Shown here piece by piece: positions 55,039 to 64,000 of a DNA stretch of 64,000 nucleotides. Source of the DNA: Jiangella gansuensis DSM 44835 (GTDB taxonomy: Bacteria > Actinomycetota > Actinomycetes > Jiangellales > Jiangellaceae); assembly GCF_000515395.1 (NCBI RefSeq), contig NZ_KI911782.1:969090-1033089 (forward strand), in the 5' to 3' direction. The first letter of the stretch is position 1, and every line of letters begins with the position of its first letter. Made by a program: the position numbers and the translations under genes. The notes below the pieces were generated by a model that made no database searches, was not told where the DNA came from, and saw nothing but the letters and a program-made list of their open reading frames with translations.

Positions 55039-55992
55039 TCAGTCCTCGGAGCGACCGGCCCGCCAGTAGCCCATGAACGTGACGGCGCCCTTGTCGATGC
55101 CGCGCTCGCGGACCAGGTGCCGCCGGATGGTCTTGATCGCGCCGGCCTCGCCGGCGATCCACGCGTAGGCGCTGCTGCCGACGCCGGCGGCGACCTCCCA
55201 CAGCACCTCGAGGTCGATGTCGACGGTGTCGACGGCACTGGCGTCCAGCGCGGCCGCCCGGGCACCGCGGCCGAACTCCGCCCCGCACACGGCATCGACC
55301 AGCAGCTGGCCGTTGGGCGCGACCGAGCCGTCCGGACGCAGCCGGGGCAGCCACGTGATCTCGGCCTGGTGCGGTGCGGACAGCGTCAGGGCGTCGGCAG
55401 CCTCGGGAACCTCGAGGAACACCTGTAGGCGGGCGGTCTCCGGCAGCGTGCCGCGCAGCCGCTCGAGGATGCCACCGATGGCCGGGACCGCGGTCTCGTC
55501 GCCGGCGATGAGCACGTCGCGGGCGTCGACCGGCGGGTTCCACTCGTGCCCGCGACAGTCGGAACCGTACAGCCGGTTCGGGCCGATCAGCGCGACCTCC
55601 TGGCCGACGACGGCGCGGCCGGCCCACGCCGAGGCCGGGCCGGCGTCACCGTGCAGCGCGAAGTCGACGTCCACCTCACGGGCGGCCGGCCGGACCGCCC
55701 GGATCGTGTACGTGCGCACGTAACCACGTTCGGCGGGGTCGGCGGCGCGGTAGTGGGTGTACCAGTCGGTGGCGGGCAGGTGTGGGACTGGCCGGCCGGC
55801 TGGCGGCAGGTGCAGCTTGATCCGCTGGTCGGGGCCGTCGTGACCGAACTCGTCGAGGTCGTCGCCGGTGAACGTGATGCGCAGGAAACACGGGCTCAGG
55901 CGCAGCACCCGGGCCACGGTGACCCGGAACGGCCGCCAGGACGGAACGTCGGCGGCGCGTCGGTCGGCGCGTGCGGTGGTCACGGTGGTCAT
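55039..55992 (-). CDS. Siderophore-interacting protein (flavin ferric-siderophore reductase)
   Basis: Encodes 317 residues. The N-terminal FAD-binding barrel has FRVTVARVLRLSPCFLRITF and the RxYTIR motif in GYVRTYTIRAV; VVGQEVALIGPNR follows. The NADPH-binding half includes DVLIAGDETAVPAIGGILER and the C-terminal SSAYAWIAGEAGAIKTIRRH then FMGYWRAGRSED, all typical of the SIP/ViuB family. It reduces imported ferric siderophores to free iron in the cytoplasm. An IdeR/DtxR-type iron box lies just upstream. No siderophore biosynthesis or uptake genes are adjacent. Confidence 0.93.
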   Translation of the reverse strand: MTTVTTARADRRAADVPSWRPFRVTVARVLRLSPCFLRITFTGDDLDEFGHDGPDQRIKLHLPPAGRPVPHLPATDWYTHYRAADPAERGYVRTYTIRAVRPAAREVDVDFALHGDAGPASAWAGRAVVGQEVALIGPNRLYGSDCRGHEWNPPVDARDVLIAGDETAVPAIGGILERLRGTLPETARLQVFLEVPEAADALTLSAPHQAEITWLPRLRPDGSVAPNGQLLVDAVCGAEFGRGARAAALDASAVDTVDIDLEVLWEVAAGVGSSAYAWIAGEAGAIKTIRRHLVRERGIDKGAVTFMGYWRAGRSED

Positions 55993-56028
55993 GGTGTCCC
56001 CGGTTGATCCCCGTCGGAAGGTTGCGTT

Positions 56029-56055
56029 CGCCTAACTTAGGCGAGGCTAACCGAT
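56029..56055. promoter_or_regulatory. IdeR/DtxR-type iron box
   Basis: CGCCTAACTTAGGCG (56029-56043) is a perfect palindrome. It is overlapped by TTAGGCGAGGCTAACC (from 56037), which matches the IdeR/DmdR iron-box consensus TTAGGTTAGGCTAACC at most positions. It is 37 bases upstream of the siderophore-interacting protein start and faces the GNAT remnant on the other side. Confidence 0.8.
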
Positions 56056-56119
56056 GGCCTTCAAGATCGCACCCCTGGGGTGGCAGATATTTCGTGGACA
56101 GCGTCATTAGCCTGGTTCG

Positions 56120-56658
56120 GTGCTGACGACCTCGCTGACCGAACTGCCCGGCCACTCCGCACCGGTGGCGCACAGCGGCGGTCACCCGGTGCCGCGGTGG
56201 CATCTCCCGCCGGCCGTGCACTGTTCGTCGTCGCCCCCAGTGCCGAGGCGGGTCGGCTGGCGACGGCCGCGTTGGAGCTCGACCCCGTGGCCCGGATCAT
56301 CGTGCCGGCCGGCGCGGAGCCGGACGTGGGGGCGCCCCTCGGTGAGGGCTGGGAGTGGATCTGGTTCTGGGCCGACCAGCCGCCGGCGTGGCGCCCAGGC
56401 GAAAGCGCCGTCCACCGCCTCACCGCCGCCGATCTCGACGCCGCCGCCGCCCTCCTCCGGGTGGCGTCGCCGCGGACGTCCGTGCTGCCCGGCGACCCCG
56501 GTGTCCGCTCCTGGTTCGGCGTCCGCGACGACGACGGCGCCCTGGTCGCGTGCGCAGCCGAGCACGAGCGCGCCCCGGGCGTGTGGCACCTGCAGGCCAT
56601 CGCGTCGCATCCGCAGCGCCGGGGCCGGGGACTGAACCGTCCCGACCTCCCCCGTTGA
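56120..56658 (+). pseudogene. GNAT acetyltransferase, truncated and probably frameshifted
   Basis: The C-terminal half reads as a GNAT domain: LGEGWEWIWFWADQPPAWRP, VASPRTSVLPGDPGVRSWFG, LVACAAEHERAPGVWHLQAI and ASHPQRRGRG, the acetyl-CoA loop (motif A). Right after GRG the normal helix is missing: the frame ends after LNRPDLPR at a TGA contributed by intergenic repeat family 3. The N-terminus seems to lie in another frame (GTG at 56120, residues LTTSLTELPG then HPVPRW), while the rest is in the frame open from GTG 56080. A frameshift near 56205 is suggested. Without the rest of the CoA site it is unlikely to be active. Frameshift is inferred by eye; truncation is plainer. Confidence 0.6.
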
Positions 56659-56726
56659 TCTTGGAGTTTCGGCGGAATCCATGCGACATTTCGGGCCGCG
56701 AATCCGCACTTTCTCCAAGATCAACG
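56653..56726. repeat. Dispersed intergenic palindrome, family 3, copy 2
   Basis: Ends CGTTGATCTTGGAG and CTCCAAGATCAACG? The visible right end is TCTCCAAGATCAACG, an exact inverted copy of the left arm. The inner GCGGAATCCATGCGACATTT closely matches the copy at 33031-33104. It sits at the point where the GNAT reading frame breaks off. Confidence 0.85.
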
Positions 56727-56783
56727 CGGAGCGGGAGGGGAGGGCGGGGTCCAGCGCTGTGTCGACCCCATGGGGGCGAGTGG

Positions 56784-57691
56784 TCAGAGGGCCGCGATGG
56801 TCCAGGTGGTCTCGTGCGACTCGCCGGGGGACAGCTTCACCAGGTCGGTGCCGGAGTTGAACGCGTCCGGCGGGCAGGTCATCGGCTCGACCGCGAGCCC
56901 GGCGCGGTGGCCCGGGTCGCCCGGCCGGTCGGCGGTGTGGATCTGCACCCACGGGCAGGTCGCCGGGTCCCACGTGCACACCACACCGCGGCCGTCGGCG
57001 GCCCGCAGCCGGACCCGGGCCCTGCCGTCGGACTCCGGCGACAGCGAGGTGAACGCGTGGTCGATGAAGACGTCGTCGAGTGTCCGCGACGCGCGGAAGT
57101 CGAACGCCGAGCCGTCCACCGTCGCCCGCGACACCGGCAGCAGCCGATCGGGCGTGACCTCGAGATACTCAGCCGCCGGCAGTTCCAGCGACCAGTCGTC
57201 CACCCGGCCGTCGCCGGCCACCAGGTAGGGGTGCGGTGCGGTGCCGTACGGTGCCGGGCCGTCGCCGGCGTTGGTGGCCGCCACGGTCCAGTGCAGGCCG
57301 GCGTCGTCCAGGCGGTAGCGGACCCGCAGCTCCAGCGGATGCGGGTAGAACGGCTGCGGCACCAGCCGGTGCGCCAACTCGACCGCATCGGACGACTGCG
57401 CCGCCACCTCCCAGCGCACCCAGGTGACCAGGCCGTGCAGCGCGTTGTGGCGGTCGGGCTCGGTGAGCGGGAGCTGCCGGGTCTGCCCGCCGAACGTGTA
57501 CCGCCCGTCGGCGATCCGGTTCGGCCACGGCGCCAGGACCGCGCCGCGGTGCGCGGGCCGGATCTCGTCGGCGCCGAAGCCGACCACCAGTGGCCGGTCG
57601 CCGTGGTGCAGGGTGCGCAGAGTGGCGCCGACCTGCGTCACGACGGCGGAGTAGTCGCCGTGCCGCAGCTCGACCTGGGTGCCGCTGGGAC

Positions 57692-57695
<4 letters not shown>
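56784..57695 (-). CDS. galM: Aldose 1-epimerase family protein (galactose mutarotase)
   Basis: Encodes 303 residues. GTG 57695 overlaps the galK stop (GTGA). The beta-sandwich epimerase motifs are visible: LVVGFGADEIRPAHRGAVLA near 35, WPNRIADGRYTFGGQ, HNALHGLVTWVRWEV near 85 (substrate His), GTAPHPYLVAGDGRVDDWSL near 170 and a late WVQIHTADRPGD. It interconverts anomers of galactose and related aldoses before GalK. Last gene of the Leloir operon. Confidence 0.9.
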
Positions 57696-58797
<1,102 letters not shown>

Positions 58798-58801
<4 letters not shown>

Positions 58802-59754
58802 CGCTGCAGGAACGTCCACGCGTCCTCCACGATCGTCTCCAGTCCGTGTTCGGCCCGCCAACCCAGGTCGGCCGCGATGCGCTCGGCCGACGCGACCAGC
58901 ACCGGCGGGTCGCCGGCGCGGCGGTCGCGGTCGCGGGTGGGCACCGGGTGGCCGGTGACCCGTCGTGCCGCCTCGATCACCTCGCGCACCGAGTAACCGG
59001 TGCCGGAACCGAGGTTGTAGACCCGGTGCGTGCCCGGCGCGCCGCTGGTCCCCGTCCAGTCCAGCGCCAGCAGGTGCGCCCGGCCCAGGTCCTCCACGTG
59101 CAGGTAGTCGCGCACCGCCGTGCCGTCCGGGGTGGGGTAGTCGGTGCCGAAGACGTCCACCGCATCGCGGCGGCCGGCCGGGACGGCCAGCACGTTCGGG
59201 ATCAGGTGGGTCTCCGGGTCGTGCCGCTCGCCGTGCCGGCCGAATGCGCCGCCGACGTTGAAGTAGCGCAGGCTCACCGCGGCCAGGCCATGCGCCGTCG
59301 CCTCGCCGGCCAGTGCGTGATCGACGGCGAGCTTGCTCTGGCCGTACGGGTTGATCGGGAGCGCCGGGGTGTCCTCGGTGATCGGGCTGACCTCCGACTG
59401 GCCGTAGGTGGCCGCCGTCGACGAGAACACGAGCCGCCGCACGCCCGCGGTACGCATCGCGTCGAGCAGCCGCAGCGTGCCGACGACGTTGTTCCACCAG
59501 TACAGCTCGGGCTGCTGGACGGACTCGCCGACCAGTGAGCGGGCTGCGAAGTGCAGGACAGCGTCGAAGCTGGAATCGATGGCGTCGGCAGCTTCTTCTA
59601 TGCTGCCGCGGACGAACCGCGCCCCGTCCGGCACGGCTTCGTCGTGTCCGGTCAGCAGGCTGTCCAGGACGACGACCTCGTGTCCGGCGGCGACCAGCTG
59701 CGCGCCCACCACCGAGCCGATGTACCCGGCACCGCCGGTCACCAGGAGCTTCAC
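58798..59754 (-). CDS. galE: UDP-glucose 4-epimerase
   Basis: Encodes 318 residues of the short-chain dehydrogenase type. KLLVTGGAGYIGSVVGAQL is the NAD-binding loop. HFAARSLVGESVQQPELYWW, SSTAATYGQSEVSP and PYGQSKLAVDHALA give the catalytic Ser-Tyr-Lys (YGQSK). RYFNVGGAFGRHGERHDPET and DYPTPDGTAVRDYLHVEDLG are GalE hallmarks. GTG 59754. It is 49 bases after galT and overlaps galK. Confidence 0.95.
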
Positions 59755-59803
59755 AGATCCACCTCGCTGTTCGTCCGGTCGCGCTCGGTCCCTCGTCCGT
59801 TCC

Positions 59804-60886
59804 TCACTCGGGCACCTCGCTGCTGCGCAGGCGTGCGGCCACGTCCTCGGGCAGCACGTCGGTGATGAACGCGCCCATCCCGGATTCGGACCCGGCCAGG
59901 TACTTCAGCTTGTCCGCCGCCCGTTTGACCGAGAACAGCTGCAGGTGCAGGTAGGCGAGGTCGCGGCCGGTGGAAACCGGAGCCTGGTGCCAGGCCGCGA
60001 TGTACGGCAGCGGCGCGTCGTACAGCGCGTCGAACCGCTTCAGCACGTCCAGGTAGAGGTGCACGAACTCGTCGCGCTCGGGGTCGTCGAGGTCGGCGAT
60101 GGCGGCCAGCTGACGGTGCGGGTACAGGTGCACCTCGACCGGCCACCGCGCCGCGGCCGGAACGAACGCCGTCCAGTGCCGCGTCTGCGCGACGACGCGC
60201 ACGCCGGCGGCCTGCTCCTCGGCCAGCACGTCGGCGAAGAGGTTGCGGCCGGTGCGTTCCCGGTGCTTGCGCGCCGACTCCAGCATGCGTGCGGTGCGCG
60301 GCGTCACGTACGGGTAGGCGTAGATCTGCCCGTGCGGGTGCGACAGCGTCACCCCGATCTCCTGGCCGCGGTTCTCGAAGCAGAACACCTGCTCGACGCC
60401 GGGCAGCGCGGACAGCTCGGTGCTGCGGTCGGCCCAGGCCTCGACGACGAGCCGGGCCTGTTCGGGCGCCAGGGTGGCGAACGACGCGTGGTGGTCGCTG
60501 CTGAAGACCAGCACCTCGCACCGGCCGACGCCGGGCCGGATCGGCACCAGCTCGGTGCCGGTCGCCTCGGTAGCGGCCGCCATGGACAAGCTGGGGAAGC
60601 GGTTCTCGAACGCGACGACGTCGTAGTGGTCCGACGGCACCTCGGTGGGCCGGTCCGGGGTGGACGCGCACAACGGGCACAGGTCGGCCGGCGGCAGGAA
60701 GGTGCGGGTCTGCCGGTGCCCGGCCATGGCCACCCACTCGTCCAGGACCGGGTCGTGCCGCAGCTGTGAGGTCGTGCTCACCGGAGGCAGGTCGCGCGGG
60801 TCGTCGAGCCGGTGCGTGGCGTCGTCGCGACGGTCGAAGTAGATGATCTCGCGGCCGTCGGCCAGCCGCGCCGTGGTGCGTTTCAT
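59804..60886 (-). CDS. galT: Galactose-1-phosphate uridylyltransferase
   Basis: Encodes 360 residues; exchanges UMP between UDP-glucose and galactose 1-phosphate. Seen: DEWVAMAGHRQTRTFLPPAD, the zinc-type Cys pair in LCPLCASTPD, FENRFPSLS, the active-site HPHGQIYAYPYV with the nucleophilic His, and HLQLFSVKRAADKLKYLAG. ATG 60886 overlaps the stop of the upstream DeoR-family gene (ATGA), so it is the first enzyme gene of the operon. Confidence 0.95.
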   Translation of the reverse strand: MKRTTARLADGREIIYFDRRDDATHRLDDPRDLPPVSTTSQLRHDPVLDEWVAMAGHRQTRTFLPPADLCPLCASTPDRPTEVPSDHYDVVAFENRFPSLSMAAATEATGTELVPIRPGVGRCEVLVFSSDHHASFATLAPEQARLVVEAWADRSTELSALPGVEQVFCFENRGQEIGVTLSHPHGQIYAYPYVTPRTARMLESARKHRERTGRNLFADVLAEEQAAGVRVVAQTRHWTAFVPAAARWPVEVHLYPHRQLAAIADLDDPERDEFVHLYLDVLKRFDALYDAPLPYIAAWHQAPVSTGRDLAYLHLQLFSVKRAADKLKYLAGSESGMGAFITDVLPEDVAARLRSSEVPE

Positions 60887-61674
60887 TCCGGTCCGTTCTC
60901 GTGTGCTGCGGTGGGGGCGAGGATGAGTTCGCCGACGTGCTCGGCGAGCTGCCGGCGGGCGTCGTCCGGGAGGCCGTCGTCGGTGACGAGGACGTCGGCG
61001 TCCTCCAGCCGGGCGATGGTGCTGATGCCGACCGTGCCCCACTTGGTGTGGTCGGCGACGACGCCGAGGCGCCGGCCGGCCGCGACCAGGGCGCGGTCGG
61101 TGTCGGCCTCGAGCAGGTTGGGCGTGGTGAAACCGGCACGCGGGTCCATGCCGTGGACGCCGAGGAACACCAGGTCGAGGTTGAGCCGCTCGAGCGAGGC
61201 GACGGCCACCGGGCCGACCAGCGCGTCGGACGGAGTGCGCACGCCACCGGTGATGATGACGTCGATGTCGCCGTCGCCGTGCAGCACGTCGGCGATCTGC
61301 ATGGAGTTGGTGACGACCGTCAGCCGGGGGATCCCGCGCAGCTGCCGGGCGAGTGTCCACGTCGTGGTGCCCGCGGACAGCCCGACGGCCCAGCCGGGCT
61401 GTACCAGGGCCGCGGCCGCCCGCGCGACGGCTTCCTTCTCCGCCTCCTGGCGCAGCCGCTTCGCCGCGAAACCGGGCTCCTCGGTGCTGGGCGCCCGCCG
61501 CGAGGTGGCGCCGCCGTGCACCTTGTCCAGCGCGCCGCGGGCCACCAGGGCGTCGAGGTCGCGGCGGATGGTCATGTCGGAGACGTCGAACCGGCCGGCC
61601 AGCTCGCTCACCCGGGCGGCGCCGCGACGATGTACCTCGTCGAGGATCAGCGCCTGACGCTCCGCAGCCAGCAT
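60883..61674 (-). CDS. DeoR/GlpR-family transcriptional regulator of the gal operon
   Basis: Encodes 263 residues. ATG 61674 with GAGGAGC ribosome site. The N-terminal helix-turn-helix is ERQALILDEVHRRGAARVSE then LAGRFDVSDMTIRRDLDALV, followed by KVHGGAT, the DeoR family signature. The C-terminal sensor has GLSAGTTTWTLARQL, VVTNSMQIADVLHGD, IITGGVRTPSDALVGPVA and GVVADHTKWG, which bind sugar phosphates in this family. Translationally coupled to galT. Three 10-bp-spaced TGTGCG repeats precede it and are likely its own binding sites. Confidence 0.92.
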   Translation of the reverse strand: MLAAERQALILDEVHRRGAARVSELAGRFDVSDMTIRRDLDALVARGALDKVHGGATSRRAPSTEEPGFAAKRLRQEAEKEAVARAAAALVQPGWAVGLSAGTTTWTLARQLRGIPRLTVVTNSMQIADVLHGDGDIDVIITGGVRTPSDALVGPVAVASLERLNLDLVFLGVHGMDPRAGFTTPNLLEADTDRALVAAGRRLGVVADHTKWGTVGISTIARLEDADVLVTDDGLPDDARRQLAEHVGELILAPTAAHENGPE

Positions 61675-61689
61675 CGCGCTCCTCGGTGG

Positions 61690-61737
61690 TGTGCGGGCTT
61701 GTGCGTTCCTGTGCGAAAGGTTAGCACTTCGCGTGCG
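61690..61737. promoter_or_regulatory. Phased direct repeats upstream of the gal regulator
   Basis: TGTGCG at 61690, 61700 and 61710, exactly 10 bp apart, with a fourth degenerate CGTGCG at 61732. They lie 16-63 bases upstream of the DeoR-family start. A TAACCT (minus strand, 61723-61718) could be the -10 box, so a bound repressor would cover the start of transcription. Helical phasing fits a DeoR-type oligomer. Confidence 0.6.
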
Positions 61738-61788
61738 ATGCCGTTCGAGCTGTGCTGTCGGCGTGGCGCTGGCGGGCCGGGATGCGGC

Positions 61789-61860
61789 CAGGCGTCCTCC
61801 CGCTCCACCGGGCAAGCATTCATGGTGGAGCGGGAGGACCCGTGCCGGACGTGATCATTT
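61789..61860. repeat. Dispersed intergenic repeat, family 1, copy E (reverse orientation)
   Basis: Begins CCAGGCGTCCTCCCGCTCCACC and ends GGACGTGATCATTT with the stem TCCTCCCGCTCCACC / GGTGGAGCGGGAGGA intact over 15 bp. It lies between pgm (ends 61886) and the gal regulator. Confidence 0.85.
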
Positions 61861-61885
61861 GGGGGCCTGGTGCCGGGGCGGGCTG

Positions 61886-63556
61886 TCAGGAGGCCGCGAG
61901 GGCCCCGTCGACGACGGCGCGGGCCTCGGCCTGAAGCTCGGCCAGATGGTCCGGGCCGCGGAAGCTCTCGGCGTAGATCTTGTACACGTCCTCGGTGCCG
62001 GACGGGCGCGCCGCGAACCAGCCGGACTCCGTCACCACCTTCAGCCCGCCGATGGGGGCGTCGTTGCCCGCCGCCCGGGTGAGCTTCGCGGTGATCGGCT
62101 CGCCGGCCAGCTCGGTCGCCGTCACCTGGTCCGGCGACAGCGCGCCGAGCGCCTTCTTCTGCTCGCGGGAGGCGGGCGCGTCCACCCGGGCGTATGCCGG
62201 GTCGCCGAACTCCGCCGCCAGCCGGCGGTAGTGCTCGCTCGGCGTCGACCCGGTCACCGCGGTGATCTCGGCGGCCAGCAGGCAGGCGATGATGCCGTCC
62301 TTGTCCGTGGTCCACACCCCGCCGTCGCGGCGCAGGAACGACGCGCCCGCGGACTCCTCGCCGCCGAACCCGACCGACGCGTCGATCAGCCCCGGCACGA
62401 ACCACTTGAACCCGACCGGCACCTCCACCAGTGGCCGGCCCAGCCCGGCCGCCACCCGGTCGATCATCGACGAGCTGACCAGCGTCTTACCCACCGCCGC
62501 TGTCGCGGGCCAGGCCGGACGGTTGCGGAACAGGTAGTCGATGGCCACCGCGAGATAGTGGTTCGGGTTCATCAGCCCGCCGTCCGGCGTCACGATGCCG
62601 TGCCGGTCGGCGTCGGCGTCGTTCCCGGTGGCGACGTCGAACGTGGCGCCGTCGTCGGACATCCGCTGGATCAGCGATGCCATCGCGTGCGGCGACGAGC
62701 AGTCCATGCGGATCTTGCCGTCCCAGTCCAGGGTCATGAACCGCCAGGTCGGGTCGACCAGCGGGTTGACGACGGTGAGGTCGAGCCGGTGCCGCTCGGC
62801 GATGGCCGCCCAGTAGTCGACCGACGCCCCGCCCAGCGGGTCGGCGCCGATGCGCACCCCGGCCGAGCGGATGGCGTCGACGTCGACGACGGCGGACAGG
62901 TCGTCGACGTACGTGCCGAGGAACTCGTAGGAGTCGGTGGTGGGCGCCTTGCGCGCGGACGCCAGGTGCATCCGCTTCACTCCGGCCAGGCCGTCCTCGA
63001 GGTATCGGTTGGCGGCGTCCTGGATCGCGCCGGTGATGTCCGAGCCGGCCGGGCCGCCGTCCGGTGGGTTGTACTTGAACCCGCCGTCCCAGGGCGGATT
63101 GTGCGACGGGGTGACGACGACGCCGTCGGCCTGCCGCCCACCCGGGCCGGAACCCGCGTTGTGGCGCAAGATCGCGTGCGAGACCGCGGGCGTCGGCGTG
63201 TACCGGTCGGCGGCGTCGACCAGCAGCGTCACCTCGTTGGCGGCGAACACTTCGACCGCGGTCGCCCACGCCGGCTCCGACAGCGCGTGCGTGTCCTTGC
63301 CCAGGAACAACGGCCCGTCGATGCCGTTCGCGGCCCGGTAGTCGCAGATCGCCTGCGCCGTCGCGGCGATGTGGTCGTCGTTGAACGCGGCCGCCAGTGA
63401 CGACCCGCGGTGCCCGGACGTCCCGAACGTGACCCGCTGGCCGGGCTCGGCCGGGTTGGGGTGCGTGGTGTAGTACGCCCGGACCAGCTGGGCGATGTCG
63501 ACGAGGTCCTCATATGCGGCGGGCTGCCCCGCGCGCGGGTGGTTCGTCACCGTCAT
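61886..63556 (-). CDS. pgm: Phosphoglucomutase (alpha-D-glucose phosphate-specific)
   Basis: Encodes 556 residues; interconverts glucose 1- and 6-phosphate and so connects the Leloir pathway to glycolysis. The catalytic-Ser loop is [20 protein letters not shown] near 150. The metal loop is [18 protein letters not shown] near 310, the sugar-binding loop [17 protein letters not shown] near 390, and the phosphate loop [17 protein letters not shown] near the end. [10 protein letters not shown] at about 45 is typical of the bacterial form. The ATG is used here; a GTG two codons later (63550) has better spacing from the GAGAGG ribosome site and may be the real start. Confidence 0.94.
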   Translation of the reverse strand: MTVTNHPRAGQPAAYEDLVDIAQLVRAYYTTHPNPAEPGQRVTFGTSGHRGSSLAAAFNDDHIAATAQAICDYRAANGIDGPLFLGKDTHALSEPAWATAVEVFAANEVTLLVDAADRYTPTPAVSHAILRHNAGSGPGGRQADGVVVTPSHNPPWDGGFKYNPPDGGPAGSDITGAIQDAANRYLEDGLAGVKRMHLASARKAPTTDSYEFLGTYVDDLSAVVDVDAIRSAGVRIGADPLGGASVDYWAAIAERHRLDLTVVNPLVDPTWRFMTLDWDGKIRMDCSSPHAMASLIQRMSDDGATFDVATGNDADADRHGIVTPDGGLMNPNHYLAVAIDYLFRNRPAWPATAAVGKTLVSSSMIDRVAAGLGRPLVEVPVGFKWFVPGLIDASVGFGGEESAGASFLRRDGGVWTTDKDGIIACLLAAEITAVTGSTPSEHYRRLAAEFGDPAYARVDAPASREQKKALGALSPDQVTATELAGEPITAKLTRAAGNDAPIGGLKVVTESGWFAARPSGTEDVYKIYAESFRGPDHLAELQAEARAVVDGALAAS

Positions 63557-63658
63557 CCTCTCGCGCCGTCGGTCGTGCCGCTGACACCAGGCACTCTAGG
63601 ATTTTCGGATGGACGACTCCACCACGGGCCGACATAGACCTTCCCAGGTGATCCCGTC

Positions 63659-64000
63659 GTGAACCAGGACACCCTGCTCAACTTCGGCCTCGTCATGCTG
63701 TTCATCCTCGTCGGCGGGCTCTTCGCCGCCACCGAGCTGGCGCTGGTGTCGCTGCGCGAGAGCCAGTTGGCGCAGCTGGCGCAGCAGGGCCGCCGCGGCG
63801 AGCGGGTGGCGGCACTGGCGCACAACCCCAACCGCTTCCTGTCAGCGGTTCAGATCGGCGTCACCGTCGCCGGCTTCTTCTCCGCCGCCTACGGCGCCTC
63901 CACGCTCGCACCTGACCTCGCGCCGGTGCTCGAGGACTGGGGCCTGCCGGCCCCCGACACCCTCGCGTTCATCGCGTTGACCCTGTTCATCGCCTACCTG
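63659..64000 (+). CDS. CNNM/hemolysin-C-type membrane protein (5' part)
   Basis: The first 114 codons are visible; the gene runs off the window. GTG start at 63659 (MNQDTLLNFGLVMLFILVGG) after a CCAGGTGA ribosome site. The first helix is followed by the DUF21 signature LFAATELALVSLRESQLAQL, a basic loop (GRRGERVAALAHNPNRFLSA) and VQIGVTVAGFFSAAYGASTL, the CNNM transmembrane domain. Full-length members continue with paired CBS domains and a CorC/HlyC domain and handle Mg2+ or other cation efflux. It is divergent from pgm. Confidence 0.88.
   Translation, partial: MNQDTLLNFGLVMLFILVGGLFAATELALVSLRESQLAQLAQQGRRGERVAALAHNPNRFLSAVQIGVTVAGFFSAAYGASTLAPDLAPVLEDWGLPAPDTLAFIALTLFIAYL

Overview
This window is chromosomal DNA from a high-GC Gram-positive actinomycete. 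The signs are GC-rich codon third positions, many GTG starts, RpfB, OhrR, a SigE-family sigma factor, F420-type oxidoreductase chemistry, and small actinobacterial families (DUF3017, DUF5302, DUF6350, DUF3140). The gene content would fit a Jiangella-like genus, but that is inference; the sequence does not name the organism. No rRNA, tRNA, CRISPR array, transposase or prophage genes were seen.

Layout. 1-9 kb: tail of a Na+/H+ antiporter, small conserved proteins, a secreted AztD-like metal protein behind a Fur/Zur-type box, an orphan LigD-type polymerase, an F420-type oxidoreductase behind a SoxR-type promoter, and a divergent MFS exporter/ArsR pair. 8-19 kb: housekeeping run metG, tatD-like, rpfB, rsmA, ispE, then a deaminase, OhrR, an ABC-F ATPase, an M23 peptidase behind a consensus Crp site, and a B12-binding protein. 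19-31 kb: a large secreted phosphodiester glycosidase/metallophosphoesterase, sucCD, an AbiEi-like protein, a reductase, kynureninase, and a sigma factor between two paralogous membrane proteins. 31-40 kb: DUF6350, purN-purH, DUF5302, folD, citrate synthase, DUF3017, mdh, icd. 41-51 kb: a LacI-controlled sugar locus. 51-56 kb: a STAND regulator, two secreted proteins, and an iron-regulated siderophore reductase. 57-64 kb: a Leloir galactose operon (deoR-galT-galE-galK-galM), pgm, and the start of a CNNM-type membrane protein.

The most interesting system is at 41.4-51.4 kb. It combines a secreted DUF4185 protein (GH183, endo-D-arabinanase family), a cytoplasmic DUF2961 protein (GH172, which includes exo-D-arabinofuranosidases), a complete sugar ABC importer, an L-fucose/D-arabinose-type isomerase, an FGGY kinase and a LacI regulator. 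Four copies of an AATCGATT palindrome precede its transcription units. Together they read as a complete D-arabinan (mycobacterial arabinogalactan or lipoarabinomannan type) scavenging pathway ending in D-ribulose 5-phosphate.

A second striking feature is a set of dispersed intergenic palindromes (at least four sequence families, 14 sites) sharing a TGATC core. They sit against gene ends, and in seven genes the stop codon is the TGA of the repeat itself. One GNAT gene appears to be truncated by such a repeat.
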